Positions 1 to 9,700 of a stretch of 64,000 nt of DNA are shown here, piece after piece. Every line of letters starts with the position of its first letter. The first letter of the stretch is position 1. Under the pieces are notes generated by a model. It saw only the letters and a list, made by a program, of their open reading frames with translations. It was not told the DNA's origin and searched no databases. Origin of the DNA: Mycolicibacterium madagascariense (GTDB lineage: Bacteria > Actinomycetota > Actinomycetes > Mycobacteriales > Mycobacteriaceae); contig NZ_AP022610.1 in the NCBI RefSeq assembly GCF_010729665.1, positions 3,782,001 to 3,846,000 of the forward strand, written 5' to 3'. A program made the position numbers and the translations under genes.

Positions 1-1
1 C

Positions 2-562
2 GCCACCAGCTACACCGACATCGCCCTACAGATGCTGCTGCTAGGCGGCGGTCTCGGCCTGACCACCGCACCCGCCACCGAGGCCATCATGGGCTCCCTG
101 TCTCCAGACAAGGCCGGCGTCGGATCCGCGGTCAACGACACCACCCGCGAGTTCGGCGGAACCCTGGGCGTAGCGATCGTCGGCAGCATCTTCGCCTCCC
201 TCTACAGCCACGCCATCTCCTCGGCCGACGCCTTGTCGGGCCTGCCCGGCGACCTGCGCGCTGCGATGGGCCGCTCCATGGCCGTAGCCCACGGCGTCAT
301 CACCCAGGTGCCCGCCGGACAAGCCGCCGCAGTCCGCGACGCGGTCAACGATGCCTTCCACGACGGACTGCACATCGGGACCCTCGTCTGCGCCGGTATC
401 GCCCTGGGCGCCGCGATCATCGTCGCGTGGCTGCTACCAGCCCGCGAGGCCAGCGGGAACCCCCCGACGACACCCGAATCACGCTTGGCCACAGGCGAAC
501 TCGTCCCCGACGCCCCAACGGCCAACCCGGCGGCCAGCCGCACCGCCGTACCGAAGGCCTGA
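2..562 (+). CDS. MFS drug transporter (DHA2/EmrB-type), C-terminal part
   Basis: This is the C-terminal 186 residues of a membrane transporter that begins left of the window; the reading frame is open from base 2. Three hydrophobic stretches are visible: around LLLGGGLGLTTAPA, around GTLGVAIVGSIFASLY, and around LVCAGIALGAAIIVAWLLP near the end. The segment GVGSAVNDTTREFGGTLGVA is typical of the late helices of 14-helix proton-driven efflux pumps (DHA2, QacA/EmrB type). A hydrophilic Pro/Thr-rich tail of about 40 residues follows. A short-chain dehydrogenase gene starts 96 bp downstream on the same strand. The substrate cannot be told from the sequence. Confidence 0.85.
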   Translation, partial: ATSYTDIALQMLLLGGGLGLTTAPATEAIMGSLSPDKAGVGSAVNDTTREFGGTLGVAIVGSIFASLYSHAISSADALSGLPGDLRAAMGRSMAVAHGVITQVPAGQAAAVRDAVNDAFHDGLHIGTLVCAGIALGAAIIVAWLLPAREASGNPPTTPESRLATGELVPDAPTANPAASRTAVPKA

Positions 563-658
563 ACGCCGACGCTCACCTCGCACGCTGGCGGCGCGGGACA
601 GTCGTGCCCAGCCGCCCCCCACACACGACAACCCATCACACAGAACACGGAGCACGAC

Positions 659-1582
659 ATGACGAAGGCCTTCGACGACAAGGTCGTCCTGGTGACCGGC
701 GCCTCCCGCGGGATCGGCAAGGCGACCGCGCTGGCATTTGCCAGCCAGGGCGCCAGCCTGGTGCTGGCGGCGCGCTCGGCACGACGACTCGACCAGGTGC
801 GCAACGACATTCACGACCGTGGGGGGGAGGCCATCTCGGTGCCCACCGACATCACCTCGACCGAGGAGGTGGCCGCCCTGGTCGACGCTGCAATGACGCG
901 CTACGGCCGCATCGACGTCCTGGTCAACAACGCCGGCATCGGCCACGTCGGCGCCGCCGACGACCCCCGGTTCGGGACCGACCTGCACGACACGCTGCAA
1001 GCCAGCCTCTTCGGAGCGATCCGGTTGACCCAGCAGGTGCTGCCGATCCTTCGGCGACAGCAGTCCGGGTCGATCGTCAACATGTCCTCGGTCATGGGGC
1101 GCAAGGCCTTTGCCCGATTCGGCGGATACGCCATCGTCATGCACGGCGTCTCGGCGTTCACCGACGCGCTGCGCCAAGAACTGGCCGGGACCAACATCGC
1201 GGTGTCGGTCATCCATCCCGCCCTCACCGCGACCGACCTGCTGCGCGAGGTCGACGAGACGCAGATGCCGCCCCCATTTCGCCACATGACGCCCCTGTCC
1301 GCCGAAGAGGTCGGCGAAGCAGTGGTGAAGGCAGTGCGTCGGGGCACCCCCAGGGTGATCCTGCCCCGACGGGCTGGACTGCTTCTCCTGGGCGAGGCCG
1401 TCTCCCCGCGCCTCGGCGACCTCATCGCCTCGGCCCTGACCCGACGACCGCTCGCACGCCTGATGGGGTTCAGCCGCGGCCGCACCTACCACCAGACCCT
1501 CGCCGCCCGCACCGACACCACCCCGCCTGACACCACACCGCGCCGCTCGGGGCACCAACTGCCGACCACCAGCACCCGTTGA
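659..1582 (+). CDS. SDR-family oxidoreductase lacking the catalytic lysine
   Basis: A 307-residue protein of the short-chain dehydrogenase/reductase family. The Rossmann motif TGASRGIG lies at residues 13-20, NNAG at 90-93 and the conserved serine in NMSS at 141-144. The catalytic tyrosine is present at Tyr157, but the lysine four residues later, needed in the YxxxK motif for NAD(P) binding and proton relay, is Met161 (ATG at 1139-1141). The enzyme may therefore be inactive or have changed function. The last 70 or so residues are an extension beyond the SDR core, ending in a Thr/Pro-rich tail. It lies between a transporter and an NmrA-like gene on the same strand with short gaps, so co-transcription is likely. 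Confidence 0.82.
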   Translation: MTKAFDDKVVLVTGASRGIGKATALAFASQGASLVLAARSARRLDQVRNDIHDRGGEAISVPTDITSTEEVAALVDAAMTRYGRIDVLVNNAGIGHVGAADDPRFGTDLHDTLQASLFGAIRLTQQVLPILRRQQSGSIVNMSSVMGRKAFARFGGYAIVMHGVSAFTDALRQELAGTNIAVSVIHPALTATDLLREVDETQMPPPFRHMTPLSAEEVGEAVVKAVRRGTPRVILPRRAGLLLLGEAVSPRLGDLIASALTRRPLARLMGFSRGRTYHQTLAARTDTTPPDTTPRRSGHQLPTTSTR

Positions 1583-1600
1583 CCGAAGAGGAACGAACAC

Positions 1601-2536
1601 ATGACCACCGCACACCACCAGCCCACGACCACCCTCGTCATCGGAGCCACCGGCCGGCACGGCGGCACCGGAGGGCAGGTAGTCCACCGGCTGCTCCAGG
1701 CAGGCCAGACCGTGCGAGCGCTGGTGCGCTCCGATGACGACCGCGCCGCGAAGCTGAGGACGGCGGGCGTGCACACCGTGGTCGGGGACGTCCTGGACCG
1801 TCGAACGATCGTGCCGGTGATCGACGGCGTCGACGCGGTCTACCTCGCCTACCCGGCCGCACACGGGGTCCTCGACGCGCTGCTCAACATCGCCTCGCTG
1901 CTCACCGAGCGGGCTTCGTCTGCGCACGTGGTCATCATGTCCATGGGGGCAGCCGACCACGCCAGCCCCAGCGGCATAGCCCGCGGGCACGCACTGGCCG
2001 AGGAGACACTGCTCCATCTCGGAGTGAACGTCACCGCCGTGCGTGGCAGCGCGTTCTTCTACGAGAACCTCACCGCGTTGCACGCCCACCAGATCGCCAC
2101 CACCGGTGTGCTCAGCAACCCCTTCGGCGACAGCCGCCCCGCCTGGGTCAGCGGCGTCGACATCGCCCACGTCTGCGCCCAGGTCCTCCTAAAACCACAG
2201 CGCTACGCGACGACACCGATCCTCCATCCCCCCGGCACCGAACGGCACTCCCAGCAGGACATCGCCCAGCTCATCGGCGACGAGGTGGGCCGCGACATCC
2301 GTTATGAGTACGTCCCCGCCGCACAGTGGCGCCGCGAACTCGAGGCATTCCTGCCTCCCGCGGTCGCCGAGCACCTCAGCGAGATGGCCCGCATGTGTGA
2401 GGACGGCACCACGCTGCTGCGACCCGACGTCGACCCCGACTATCTGCACGCCGCCAGCGGGCAACCTCCGCAGACGTTGCGCGACTTCATCCACGACCAC
2501 CGCAGCGCATTCCAACCCGTTGGGACCCCGGCGTGA
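1601..2536 (+). CDS. NmrA-like NAD(P)-binding protein
   Basis: A 311-residue member of the atypical SDR/NmrA group. The N-terminal glycine-rich loop GATGRHGGTGG (residues 15-25) follows the first beta strand, as in NAD(P)H-binding NmrA-like proteins. LVRSDDDRAAKL and GDVLDRRT sit where these proteins contact the adenine ribose. There is no YxxxK catalytic pair, which is normal for regulators and quinone or azo reductases of this group. It starts 18 bp after the SDR gene, preceded by a purine-rich AAGAGGAACG site. The substrate is unknown; a redox-sensing or detoxifying role is only inferred from the family. Confidence 0.8.
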   Translation: MTTAHHQPTTTLVIGATGRHGGTGGQVVHRLLQAGQTVRALVRSDDDRAAKLRTAGVHTVVGDVLDRRTIVPVIDGVDAVYLAYPAAHGVLDALLNIASLLTERASSAHVVIMSMGAADHASPSGIARGHALAEETLLHLGVNVTAVRGSAFFYENLTALHAHQIATTGVLSNPFGDSRPAWVSGVDIAHVCAQVLLKPQRYATTPILHPPGTERHSQQDIAQLIGDEVGRDIRYEYVPAAQWRRELEAFLPPAVAEHLSEMARMCEDGTTLLRPDVDPDYLHAASGQPPQTLRDFIHDHRSAFQPVGTPA

Positions 2537-2726
2537 ACCACCTCCACGACACACCGCGCCCGGCCGCGGACCCGCGCGCTCATCGTCACCGCGCGACACC
2601 GGTGCTGCCACGACTCCACGCACGAGGCCCGCAGGGCCACACCGGATACACGGATCGCGCGGATCGAGTCGCTCCGCGGCCGCGGCGACGGGCCTGTGGG
2701 GCACGACCCACACCGGAGGTCCGCAG

Positions 2727-2960
2727 ATGACCGGGATCGCAGGCAGGGTCGAACAGACGCTGTTCACCAGGTTCGCCCCGTTGATCATCAAACACGTCGA
2801 GGCCGTCCCGCCGCGCGCCGCGCAGGGCCTGGTGGCCGAGGTCTATCAGCAGATGAGGGATGAGTTCCAACTCGTCCCGCCGGTCACCTTGCACGCCCCC
2901 GTCCCGCGCCTGCTCGCCGCCGTGTGGGGGATGCTTCGCGCTCGACACTCACTGCACTGA
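2727..2960 (+). pseudogene. Truncated AhpD-like/carboxymuconolactone decarboxylase-family gene
   Basis: The 77-codon frame starts at an ATG with a good GGAGG seven bases upstream. It reads RVEQTLFTRFAPL, then RAAQGLVAEVYQQMRDEF, then TLHAPVPRLLAAVWGMLR. This resembles the N-terminus of AhpD-like proteins found in actinobacteria. After GMLR the resemblance stops and the frame ends within six codons, so the CxxC catalytic part is missing. A larger frame starting at 2304 contains this one, but its first part is only the shifted frame of the NmrA-like gene. I read it as the surviving start of a gene cut off by rearrangement; the family assignment is from memory. Confidence 0.5.
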
Positions 2961-2981
2961 ACTGCGTTGAGCCCGAGTCGG

Positions 2982-2995
2982 TTTCGACGTCGAAA
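2982..2995. promoter_or_regulatory. 14-bp perfect palindrome
   Basis: TTTCGACGTCGAAA is a perfect palindrome in the gap between the AhpD-like remnant and the ferredoxin-like gene. It could be an operator for the gene starting at 3154, but no regulator can be assigned. The gap 2961-3153 holds nothing else recognisable. Confidence 0.3.
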
Positions 2996-3153
2996 GTCAA
3001 TCTACCGGGGCAGGCCTGCCCGCGCTGACTGGGGGACGTCGGTGACCGCTCGCATGCTCCCTCGCGGTCACCACGTCGGCATGGTCGGCGGGAGCACGCG
3101 TCATCGCAGTGCTGCGCGTGGCCAGACCATCGGCATCGTGGAGGATCGACACC

Positions 3154-3519
3154 ATGGCTTTGGACAGAACCCGACCGACGGTCACCGTGTGCCGGGGATG
3201 CTGCTGCGGTACTGCCACGAAGCACCCGGACACCGACCACCAAGCTCAGCTCGCCATGCTGCACGAGCAGGTGCGCGACGTCGCCGATCTGCGGGTCACC
3301 GACTGCCTCGGCCCCTGCGAGCGGTCGAACGTCCTCGTGGTCACTCCGTCGCAGGGCGGACACCGCCAAGGTGGTCGGTCGACCTGGCTCGGCTATGTCT
3401 TCACCGAGGAGGCGGGATCGGCCATCGCCGACTGGCTGCGCGACGGTGTGCCCGGGTTGGCAGAGTTCCCTCGGAGCCTTCGGCGGTATCGCTTCACGAG
3501 ACTGCGAAAGCGTCGGTGA
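3154..3519 (+). CDS. (2Fe-2S) ferredoxin-like protein
   Basis: A 121-residue protein with a cysteine pattern of the thioredoxin-like 2Fe-2S ferredoxin group. VCRGCCCGT carries Cys13 and Cys16-18, and DCLGPCE carries Cys51 and Cys55. The segment TDCLGPCERSNVLVV is characteristic of these small actinobacterial electron-transfer or metal-binding proteins. The ATG at 3154 was chosen over an in-frame ATG at 3109 because GTGGAGG sits about ten bases upstream and because the family starts close to the first cysteine. Its last codons run into the mmpL remnant. The redox partner is unknown. Confidence 0.7.
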   Translation: MALDRTRPTVTVCRGCCCGTATKHPDTDHQAQLAMLHEQVRDVADLRVTDCLGPCERSNVLVVTPSQGGHRQGGRSTWLGYVFTEEAGSAIADWLRDGVPGLAEFPRSLRRYRFTRLRKRR

Positions 3520-4146
3520 CATGTTTCGACATCCCCGTGCGCGTGGCATTGCGATCGATCTTCGATGCCATCGACGGCATCGGCCAGCTCAGTGACCACT
3601 TCGGCCAAATCATCGCCAGCTTGGACAAACCGAACGCGATCCAACCCCGACTCGCGGCGCTGATTCCACGCCAAATCGCCAATTAGCAGCGCGACCTGGA
3701 CCGCACGCTCGCCAACTACGCCACAACGAGCGGCCTTAACGCGCAAGCGCAAGCCTCGGACACCAATCCCACCGCCCTTGGCCAGGCACTCGACGCCGCC
3801 AAGAACGACGACTCCTTCTACCTGCCACCAGAGGCGGCCGCCAAGCCGGACTTTCAGCGGGGACTGAAGCTGTTCCTGTCCCCCGACGGCAAGGCGGCCA
3901 GGATGAGATCATCACCCAAAGAGGCAATCCGGCCACGCCGGAGGGAATCTCACGCATCGGCCCGATCAAGAACGCCGCCTTCGTCGCACTGAAGGCCACC
4001 CCACTGACCAACGCCAAGGTCTACGTGGCGGTACCCGCTGTTTCCTCGTCGCGCTAGTGATCGTGGGCACCGTTGTGTTGCCCCTGGGCGCTTCCTCCGG
4101 TCTGTCGGTGACCCTGCTCGGGGATCGACACGACACACGAAGTTGA
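3516..4146 (+). pseudogene. Decayed mmpL (RND-type lipid transporter) remnant
   Basis: Several frames together spell parts of an MmpL transporter. ALRSIFDAIDGIGQL runs to a TAG at 3684-3686 that replaces an expected sense codon. The same frame continues with [31 protein letters not shown] and [17 protein letters not shown] frameshift near 3903-3908 leads to [18 protein letters not shown] and TPLTNAKVYVA. A further shift gives FLVALVIVGTVVLPLGASSGL, which resembles an MmpL C-terminal membrane helix, so the stretch between the two has been deleted. MmpL proteins normally have about 950 residues; roughly 200 codons survive here. Family identity comes from remembered MmpL sequences. Confidence 0.8.
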
Positions 4147-4175
4147 ACCCCTTCTCCGTTTCCCGTTCAATGGAG
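4139..4175. promoter_or_regulatory. Putative TetR operator upstream of the regulator
   Basis: GAAGTTGAA, six bases, then CTCCGTTT, followed by the inverted half AATGGAG: CTCCGTT (4154-4160) and AATGGAG (4169-4175) form an imperfect inverted repeat with an 8-bp spacer. The block GAAGTTGAA-N6-CTCCGTTT recurs with identical spacing upstream of the SDR gene at 5249. This suggests one regulator controls both its own gene and the SDR gene. Confidence 0.5.
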
Positions 4176-4210
4176 ACGATGGTGAGCGCCGGCGCGCAAG
4201 GGGTGATGTC

Positions 4211-4918
4211 GTGAAGGCCCGTACACCACGACTCGCGTCGGTGAACCCCGCGAGCAACCGGGCGCCCGCGGCCAACGACCCTCGAAAGGACGGTTCGGCC
4301 AAGCCGATCCGTCGCGACGTCCTCCGCAACCGCCAGCGCGTCGTCGACGCCGCATCCGAGGCCTTCGCCGAGCGAGGCCTCGACGTGGGCTACGACGAAA
4401 TCGCTCAGCGCGCAGCCGTCGGTGTGGGCACCGTATATCGGCGCTTTCCACAACGGTCCGATCTCGTCGTGGCGGTCTTCGAAAAGAGGATCGACACCTT
4501 GGTCGACCTCGCCGCTGCCGCAGCTGATCAACCCACCGGAGCGGCGGGGCTGCAGTGGTTCCTCGAGGAAATCCTGCGCCTGCAGACGCGAGACCGCGGC
4601 CTCCGAGACGTCCTGGCAGGCCGAGCGCCGCGCGATGAGCGGATGCTGCAGGCACGAAGCCGCCTCGCACCGGCAGTCACCGCGTTACTCGAGCGGGCCA
4701 AACGCGAACACGCCGTGCGTCCCGACGTCACCGGCGCCGACATCGCCGCATTGACGATGTCCCTTAGCCTCCTCACCACCGCCGACCAACCCGAGCTGTG
4801 GCAGCGCTATCTGGTGTTGGTCCTCGACGGTCTGGCCCCAACACGCGCGAGCTTCACGCCGCTGCCGGCACCACCACCCGCGGACACCTTGATGGCCGAC
4901 CTCCTGCACGGGCACTGA
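4211..4918 (+). CDS. TetR-family transcriptional regulator
   Basis: A 235-residue one-component regulator. The DNA-binding domain spans about residues 38-85, with RQRVVDAASEAFAERGLDV followed by YDEIAQRAAVGVGTVYRRFPQRSDL, the classical TetR helix-turn-helix. The remaining C-terminal part would form the ligand-binding and dimerisation domain. Translation appears to start at a GTG at 4211 preceded by AAGGGG; the first 35 residues are a basic, disordered-looking extension. The downstream SDR gene at 5249 shares an operator-like block with this gene's promoter, so local autoregulation plus control of the SDR gene is likely. The ligand is unknown. Confidence 0.88.
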   Translation: MKARTPRLASVNPASNRAPAANDPRKDGSAKPIRRDVLRNRQRVVDAASEAFAERGLDVGYDEIAQRAAVGVGTVYRRFPQRSDLVVAVFEKRIDTLVDLAAAAADQPTGAAGLQWFLEEILRLQTRDRGLRDVLAGRAPRDERMLQARSRLAPAVTALLERAKREHAVRPDVTGADIAALTMSLSLLTTADQPELWQRYLVLVLDGLAPTRASFTPLPAPPPADTLMADLLHGH

Positions 4919-5107
4919 CGAGCGCCCCTTCCGACTCCCCAGGCGCTGCTGCCGGCTGGGTCTCGGGCGCGCACGCCGGAGGCCGACCACCACCCGGCCC
5001 CACGCCACTGGACGCGGAGGACACCGCACGCGCCACGTCCCTCGATGGTGCTGGCCACGCGGTCGCGGATTGCGGCCAGCGAGGCCCTAACACCCCCCGG
5101 TCACCCG

Positions 5108-5149
5108 AAGTTGAAAGATATCTCCGTTTTGAGTACGGTTGAAACGGAG
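5108..5149. promoter_or_regulatory. Putative TetR operator upstream of the SDR gene
   Basis: GAAGTTGAA (5108-5116), six bases, then CTCCGTTT (5122-5129), a 12-bp spacer, then AAACGGAG (5142-5149). The two 8-bp arms are perfectly inverted. The left two blocks match the site in front of the TetR gene at the same spacing. This is the only notable structure in the 330-bp gap 4919-5248. Confidence 0.55.
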
Positions 5150-5248
5150 GATAGTTTCCACATCGCTGACGGCGTTGGCCCATACCCGGGCGCTTTACCC
5201 GCCCCGCGCGGGCCACCCCGTCGCGACGCGCATCGAAGGGAGCCCAGC

Positions 5249-6010
5249 ATGTCGGCATCGACCGGCACCACCACGCTCACCGGCTCGACCGCGCTGGTCA
5301 CCGGCGGTTCCAAGGGGATCGGCGAAGGCATTGCCGAGACGCTAGGACGCTCCGGAGCCAACGTCGTGGTCAACTATTCCAAGGACCAACACGCAGCACT
5401 TGCCGTCGTCGCACGCATCGAAGCCGCGGGATCCCATGCCGTCGCGATCGGCGCCGACGTGGCCAAGGAAGCCGACGTGGAGGCCCTCTACGCACAGGCC
5501 AAGGAGGCGTTCGGGACCATCGACATCCTCGTCAACAACGCCGGAATCCTTCAACCAGGTTCGCTGCTGGACGCGACGACGCAGTCCTTTCACCAACAGT
5601 TCGGTGTGAACGTCCTGGGACTCCTCGTGTCATCCCGGGCGTTCGCCCGGCAGGCCGACACCGGCGCGAGCATCATCAACATCAGTTCCAATGCCCCGCG
5701 CCTCACCCCAGAGAATCTGGGCATCTACACCGCAACCAAGGCTGCCGTGGACGCCTTCACCCGCGTCCACGCCAAGGAGTTGGGGCCGCGCGGCATCCGC
5801 GTCAACGCCATCAGCCCCGGGCTCGTCGCCAGCTCGGCAACCCGGTCCAACGGCCTGCTCGGCTCCGACATGGCGGCCGCGATCATCGAACAGACACCGC
5901 TACGTCGCGCTGGGCAGCCCGACGACATCGCCGACGTGGCAACGTTTCTGGCGTCCCGCGCAGCCCGTTGGGTCACCGGCCAAGTCATCACGGTGTCCGG
6001 CGGGATCTGA
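5249..6010 (+). CDS. SDR-family oxidoreductase
   Basis: A 253-residue classical short-chain dehydrogenase. TGGSKGIG lies at residues 18-25, NNAG at 96-99, the catalytic serine around 146-147, and the intact YxxxK pair is Tyr160 and Lys164 (YTATK). The C-terminal GQVITVSGGI is the usual ending of FabG-like enzymes. The ATG at 5249 was chosen because it sits just before the Rossmann fold and after GAAGGGA; an upstream in-frame ATG at 5045 would add 68 residues of poor composition and would swallow the operator-like repeat. The substrate is unknown. It is probably controlled by the TetR protein encoded upstream. Confidence 0.87.
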   Translation: MSASTGTTTLTGSTALVTGGSKGIGEGIAETLGRSGANVVVNYSKDQHAALAVVARIEAAGSHAVAIGADVAKEADVEALYAQAKEAFGTIDILVNNAGILQPGSLLDATTQSFHQQFGVNVLGLLVSSRAFARQADTGASIINISSNAPRLTPENLGIYTATKAAVDAFTRVHAKELGPRGIRVNAISPGLVASSATRSNGLLGSDMAAAIIEQTPLRRAGQPDDIADVATFLASRAARWVTGQVITVSGGI

Positions 6011-6301
6011 CACGCGCCAAGGTCTCCGACAGCCGGCCTTCGAGCGCACCACCACCCGTGGGATTCGTCTGCCTACCCGGAACGGGCTATAGCCCCCAGA
6101 CGCTACAGCTCACGCGCGAGCGTCGGCCCCTACCTTTTCCGCTACGTCGCAAGCCACCTCGATTGAGCAACCCGCCCCGAGTCGATCAATCGAACAGTCA
6201 CCGTCAGCGAAGAGATGGAACGTTGGGCGGCGCCGAACAGCTCGGACAGGCTGGACCCGAACCGTGCCATGATCAGCACGCTGTGCATGTCCAGCCTCTG
6301 A

Positions 6302-6340
6302 CGTAGGGCGACTGGGACTTGAACCCAGGACCAACGGATT
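6302..6340 (-). repeat. Attachment-site remnant: 39-bp copy of a tRNA 3' end
   Basis: These 39 bases are identical to 17667-17705, the 3' end (T-arm and 3' acceptor strand) of the CAU tRNA gene. The identity ends at the anticodon loop and no 5' half follows, so this is not a tRNA gene. Such partial copies mark the far end of elements inserted into tRNA 3' ends. The rest of the 742-bp gap 6011-6752 shows no convincing gene; its right part is noticeably richer in A+T. Confidence 0.8.
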
Positions 6341-6752
6341 TGCGATCTGCGTTTCCCAGAAGGTCCGATATTTCCCGGAAAAGCATTGCAGCACAGGCAA
6401 TTCGGTCACACAAACGTTACTGGCGCCACCGGGCGATTCTCAGCGCTTCTCGGACGCATCCGCCGAATAAACGTCAACTTCCCAGGAACAGTGATCGCTC
6501 GGGAAGCACGCCGCACTAAGCGCGCCGGACGGAACCGCTCTCTTTAGGTATTAGGTGCACCCGCCTCAGCTCCAGCGAACGTCGCAAACGAATTTACAAA
6601 AAATTTGCATTCCATGTTTAAGGTTTGCCGCAAGCCCCGGTAGGTGATCCTCGACCCCGGTTGTGGCAGCGAAGCAACCCGCTGACCAATACCCCCGAGC
6701 GACATGTGTCCGGGTACGCGCGCGTGCGCGTAGGGGAATCGAGATCGCTGTC

Positions 6753-9700
6753 ATGAGTGCTCATCGGGTGAAAAATCGCGCCAAGGCCAAGGCCCGGGCA
6801 GTCAAGGCCGCCAAGGCCGATGGCGGCCGGCATCGCGCAGCAGCTACCCACGAGGTGCCGAACTGGGTCACCACCTCGGCGATGACCGTAGGTCTGGGTG
6901 CGGCGCTGATTAGCGGTTCGGGTCTAGCTCACGCCGACACCGATGCCACGTCGGGGTCCTCCTCGTCGTCAAGTAGCTCCAACGTCGACAACCACAAGCA
7001 CGAGACGTCCGCTGGGGTCGGTGCAGCAAGCGGGACGTCGTCGTCGACGACCTCATCGACCACCTCGGGTAGCTCGGCGATCAAGTCGACCTCACCGTCG
7101 TCGACCACCTCGGGTAGTTCTACGACCAAGACCCCGTCGACCTCGCCGTCTTCGTCGACCACGACGTCGGGCACCTCGGGGTCGACCAAAACGACCTCCA
7201 CGTCCTCCGCGACCTCGGCGGGCATTTCTACTACGGACTCGACCTCGTCGTCGGCGTCAGCGGCGGCCGGCTCCGACAAGCAGGCGTCGGCAGCGCCGCC
7301 CGCCGCAACACCCGTCACGTCGGATCCGGTCGGGCCCACCACCACGGCGCCGACGCCACCAGCCACCGGGACCGTGAGCGCCGCGGGCAACGGGACCGCG
7401 GCAGCCGAGGGAACCGCATCGGCAACGCCGCCGGCCTCGATAACTCCCGCCGCCACCGCGGGCCCCTCGGCTGACACCAGATCCACGTCGATCCCGGTGA
7501 AGACCGCGGGAACCCCGTCGTCGGCCGCGACGCAGTCGAGTAACCCGCTGTTGAAGGCCGCGGAGTCCTCGGTGTCCTCCGCCGTGGTGTCCGACCGCGC
7601 CTCGTCGACCGCCACGAACATCGTGGCCTCAATGGCCTCATCGGCAGTCTCACCGTTGACGTCGACCGCCAAGTCCGCCGTGACCCCGGCAGCCTTGTCG
7701 GTGGCCCCGGTGTCCCAGGCGGTGGTGACCCCGTTCACCGCGATCGTGACGGTGGTGTTGTCGATCTTCGGGCTCAACGCCGGAAACCTGGCCAGCTCCC
7801 CATCGGCTCCGATCGCTCCGCCAAACCCGTTGGGCGACTTGGTGATCGCGGTGTTCCGCCGCATCCAATCGGTGTTCACCCCGTATGCGAGCACCTCCGG
7901 GCAGCAGAGCGTGGATTCGGTGACCGGGGTCGTGACCGGGACGGTCCCGCTGACCAGCCCGCTGTTCTTGCCCCAGACCTACACCGTCACCACCGCGCCC
8001 ACCTTGGGCACGGTCACCATCAATGGCAACGGGACCTACACCTACACCCCGAGTGCGGCGGCCCGCACGGGCGCGGTCACCACCGACGCCTTCACCGTCA
8101 CCGCGGCGAACTTCTTCTCCGCCGCCTCGACGACGGTGTCGGTGCCCATCTCGCGGACCAACCAGGCCCCCGTCGCCGGTCCCACCCCGATCAGCAACCC
8201 CGGGGAGAACGGGGTGGTGCTGGGTCAGGTCAGCGCGACCGACCCCAACGGGGACCCGATCACCTACACCACGCAGGCGACCTCGACCCTCGGCGGCACC
8301 GTGGTACCCCTCAACAGCACCGGTGGGTTCATCTACACCCCGACCGCCCAGGCCCGCCACGACGCCGCCGCCGCCGACGCCCCGGTGTCGGCGCTATCGG
8401 ATTCGTTCACCATCACCGCCTCCGACGGCCGCGGCGGGGTCACCCCCATCGTCGTGACGGTCCCGGTCTCCCCCGCCAACAGTGCGCCGGCGGCTGGCAC
8501 CACCACCGTCAACCCGGCCGGGGCCAACGGCGTGGTCACCGGCACGGTGTCGGCCACCGACGCCGACGCCGACAAGCTCACCTACACCGGACCCACGACC
8601 ACGACCACCAACGGCGGCACCGTGACCACCACGGCCACCGGCGGTTTCACCTACACCCCCAGCACCACCGCGCAGCACGCTGCCGCAGGGACCGGACCCA
8701 CGAGCGACACCTTCACCGTGACCGTGACCGATGGCCACGGCGGTGTCACCCCGGTGTCGGTGAGTGTCCCGATCACCCCCACCAACACCGCCCCCACGGG
8801 CAGCGTCACCGTCAATGCCCCAAGTACCGGGGGCGTGGTGACCGGCACGATCACCGGCACCGACGCCGAAGGCGACACCGTCACCTACACCGGACCCACC
8901 GGCACGACCACCAACGGTGGGACCGTGACCACCACGGCCACAGGCGGTTTCACCTACACCCCCAGCCCGACCGCGCAGCACGCCGCCGCTGGTGGCGGCC
9001 CCACCACCGACACGTTCACCGTCAGCCTGACCGATGGCCACGGCGGCACCACACCGGTGTCGGTCAGCGTTCCCATCACCCCGACCAACACCGCCCCCAC
9101 CGCGACCGCCACCGTCGGAGCCCCGTCTTCGAGCGGGGTGGTGTCGGGCACGATCACCGCCACCGACGCCGACGGGGACACCCTGACCTACACCGGGCCC
9201 ACCGGGACCACCACCAACGGTGGCACCGTCGTGGTGACCTCGACCGGCGCGTTCACCTACACCCCGACCGCCGCGGCGCGGGCTGCAGCGGGTACGGGCG
9301 GACCGACGACGGACACCTTCGCGGTCACCGTCACCGACGGACACGGCGGAACCACCACGGTGAACGTCGCGGCCACCATCAACCCCGCCACCGTCCGCCT
9401 GCCCTACGTCCAGCCCGGCAACACCGACATCTTCCTGCAAGCCGACGGCACCAGCATCGTGTACTCCACCCCCGTTGGCGCGACCGGCGGGACGACCACC
9501 CTGGGCGGGACAGTCACCGTCGACGAGAACGGCGATTTGGTGTACACCCCCAGCGCGCAGGCCCGCGCCAACGCCGACAACGGCGGCCCCCAGGTGGACG
9601 TCTACCAATCCGTCATCGTCGATGCAGCGGGCAACCCCACCGGCTTCACCGAGGTCGCATTCCCCATCGTCCCAGCCTCACTGCCATCCCCTGTCGCAGA

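Noticed and set aside
427..1530. 367-residue plus-strand frame overlapping the first SDR gene
   Set aside because: Arg/Pro-rich shadow; the SDR frame contains all family motifs.
2304..2726. Extension of the AhpD-like fragment to an upstream ATG at 2304
   Set aside because: This part is the shifted reading of the NmrA-like gene and non-coding sequence; the real start has its own GGAGG at 2715-2719.
6302..6375. A tRNA gene with GCA-like anticodon on the minus strand
   Set aside because: Only the T-arm and 3' acceptor strand match a tRNA. The anticodon stem has a mismatch and no D-arm or 5' acceptor strand follows, so it is an attachment-site copy.
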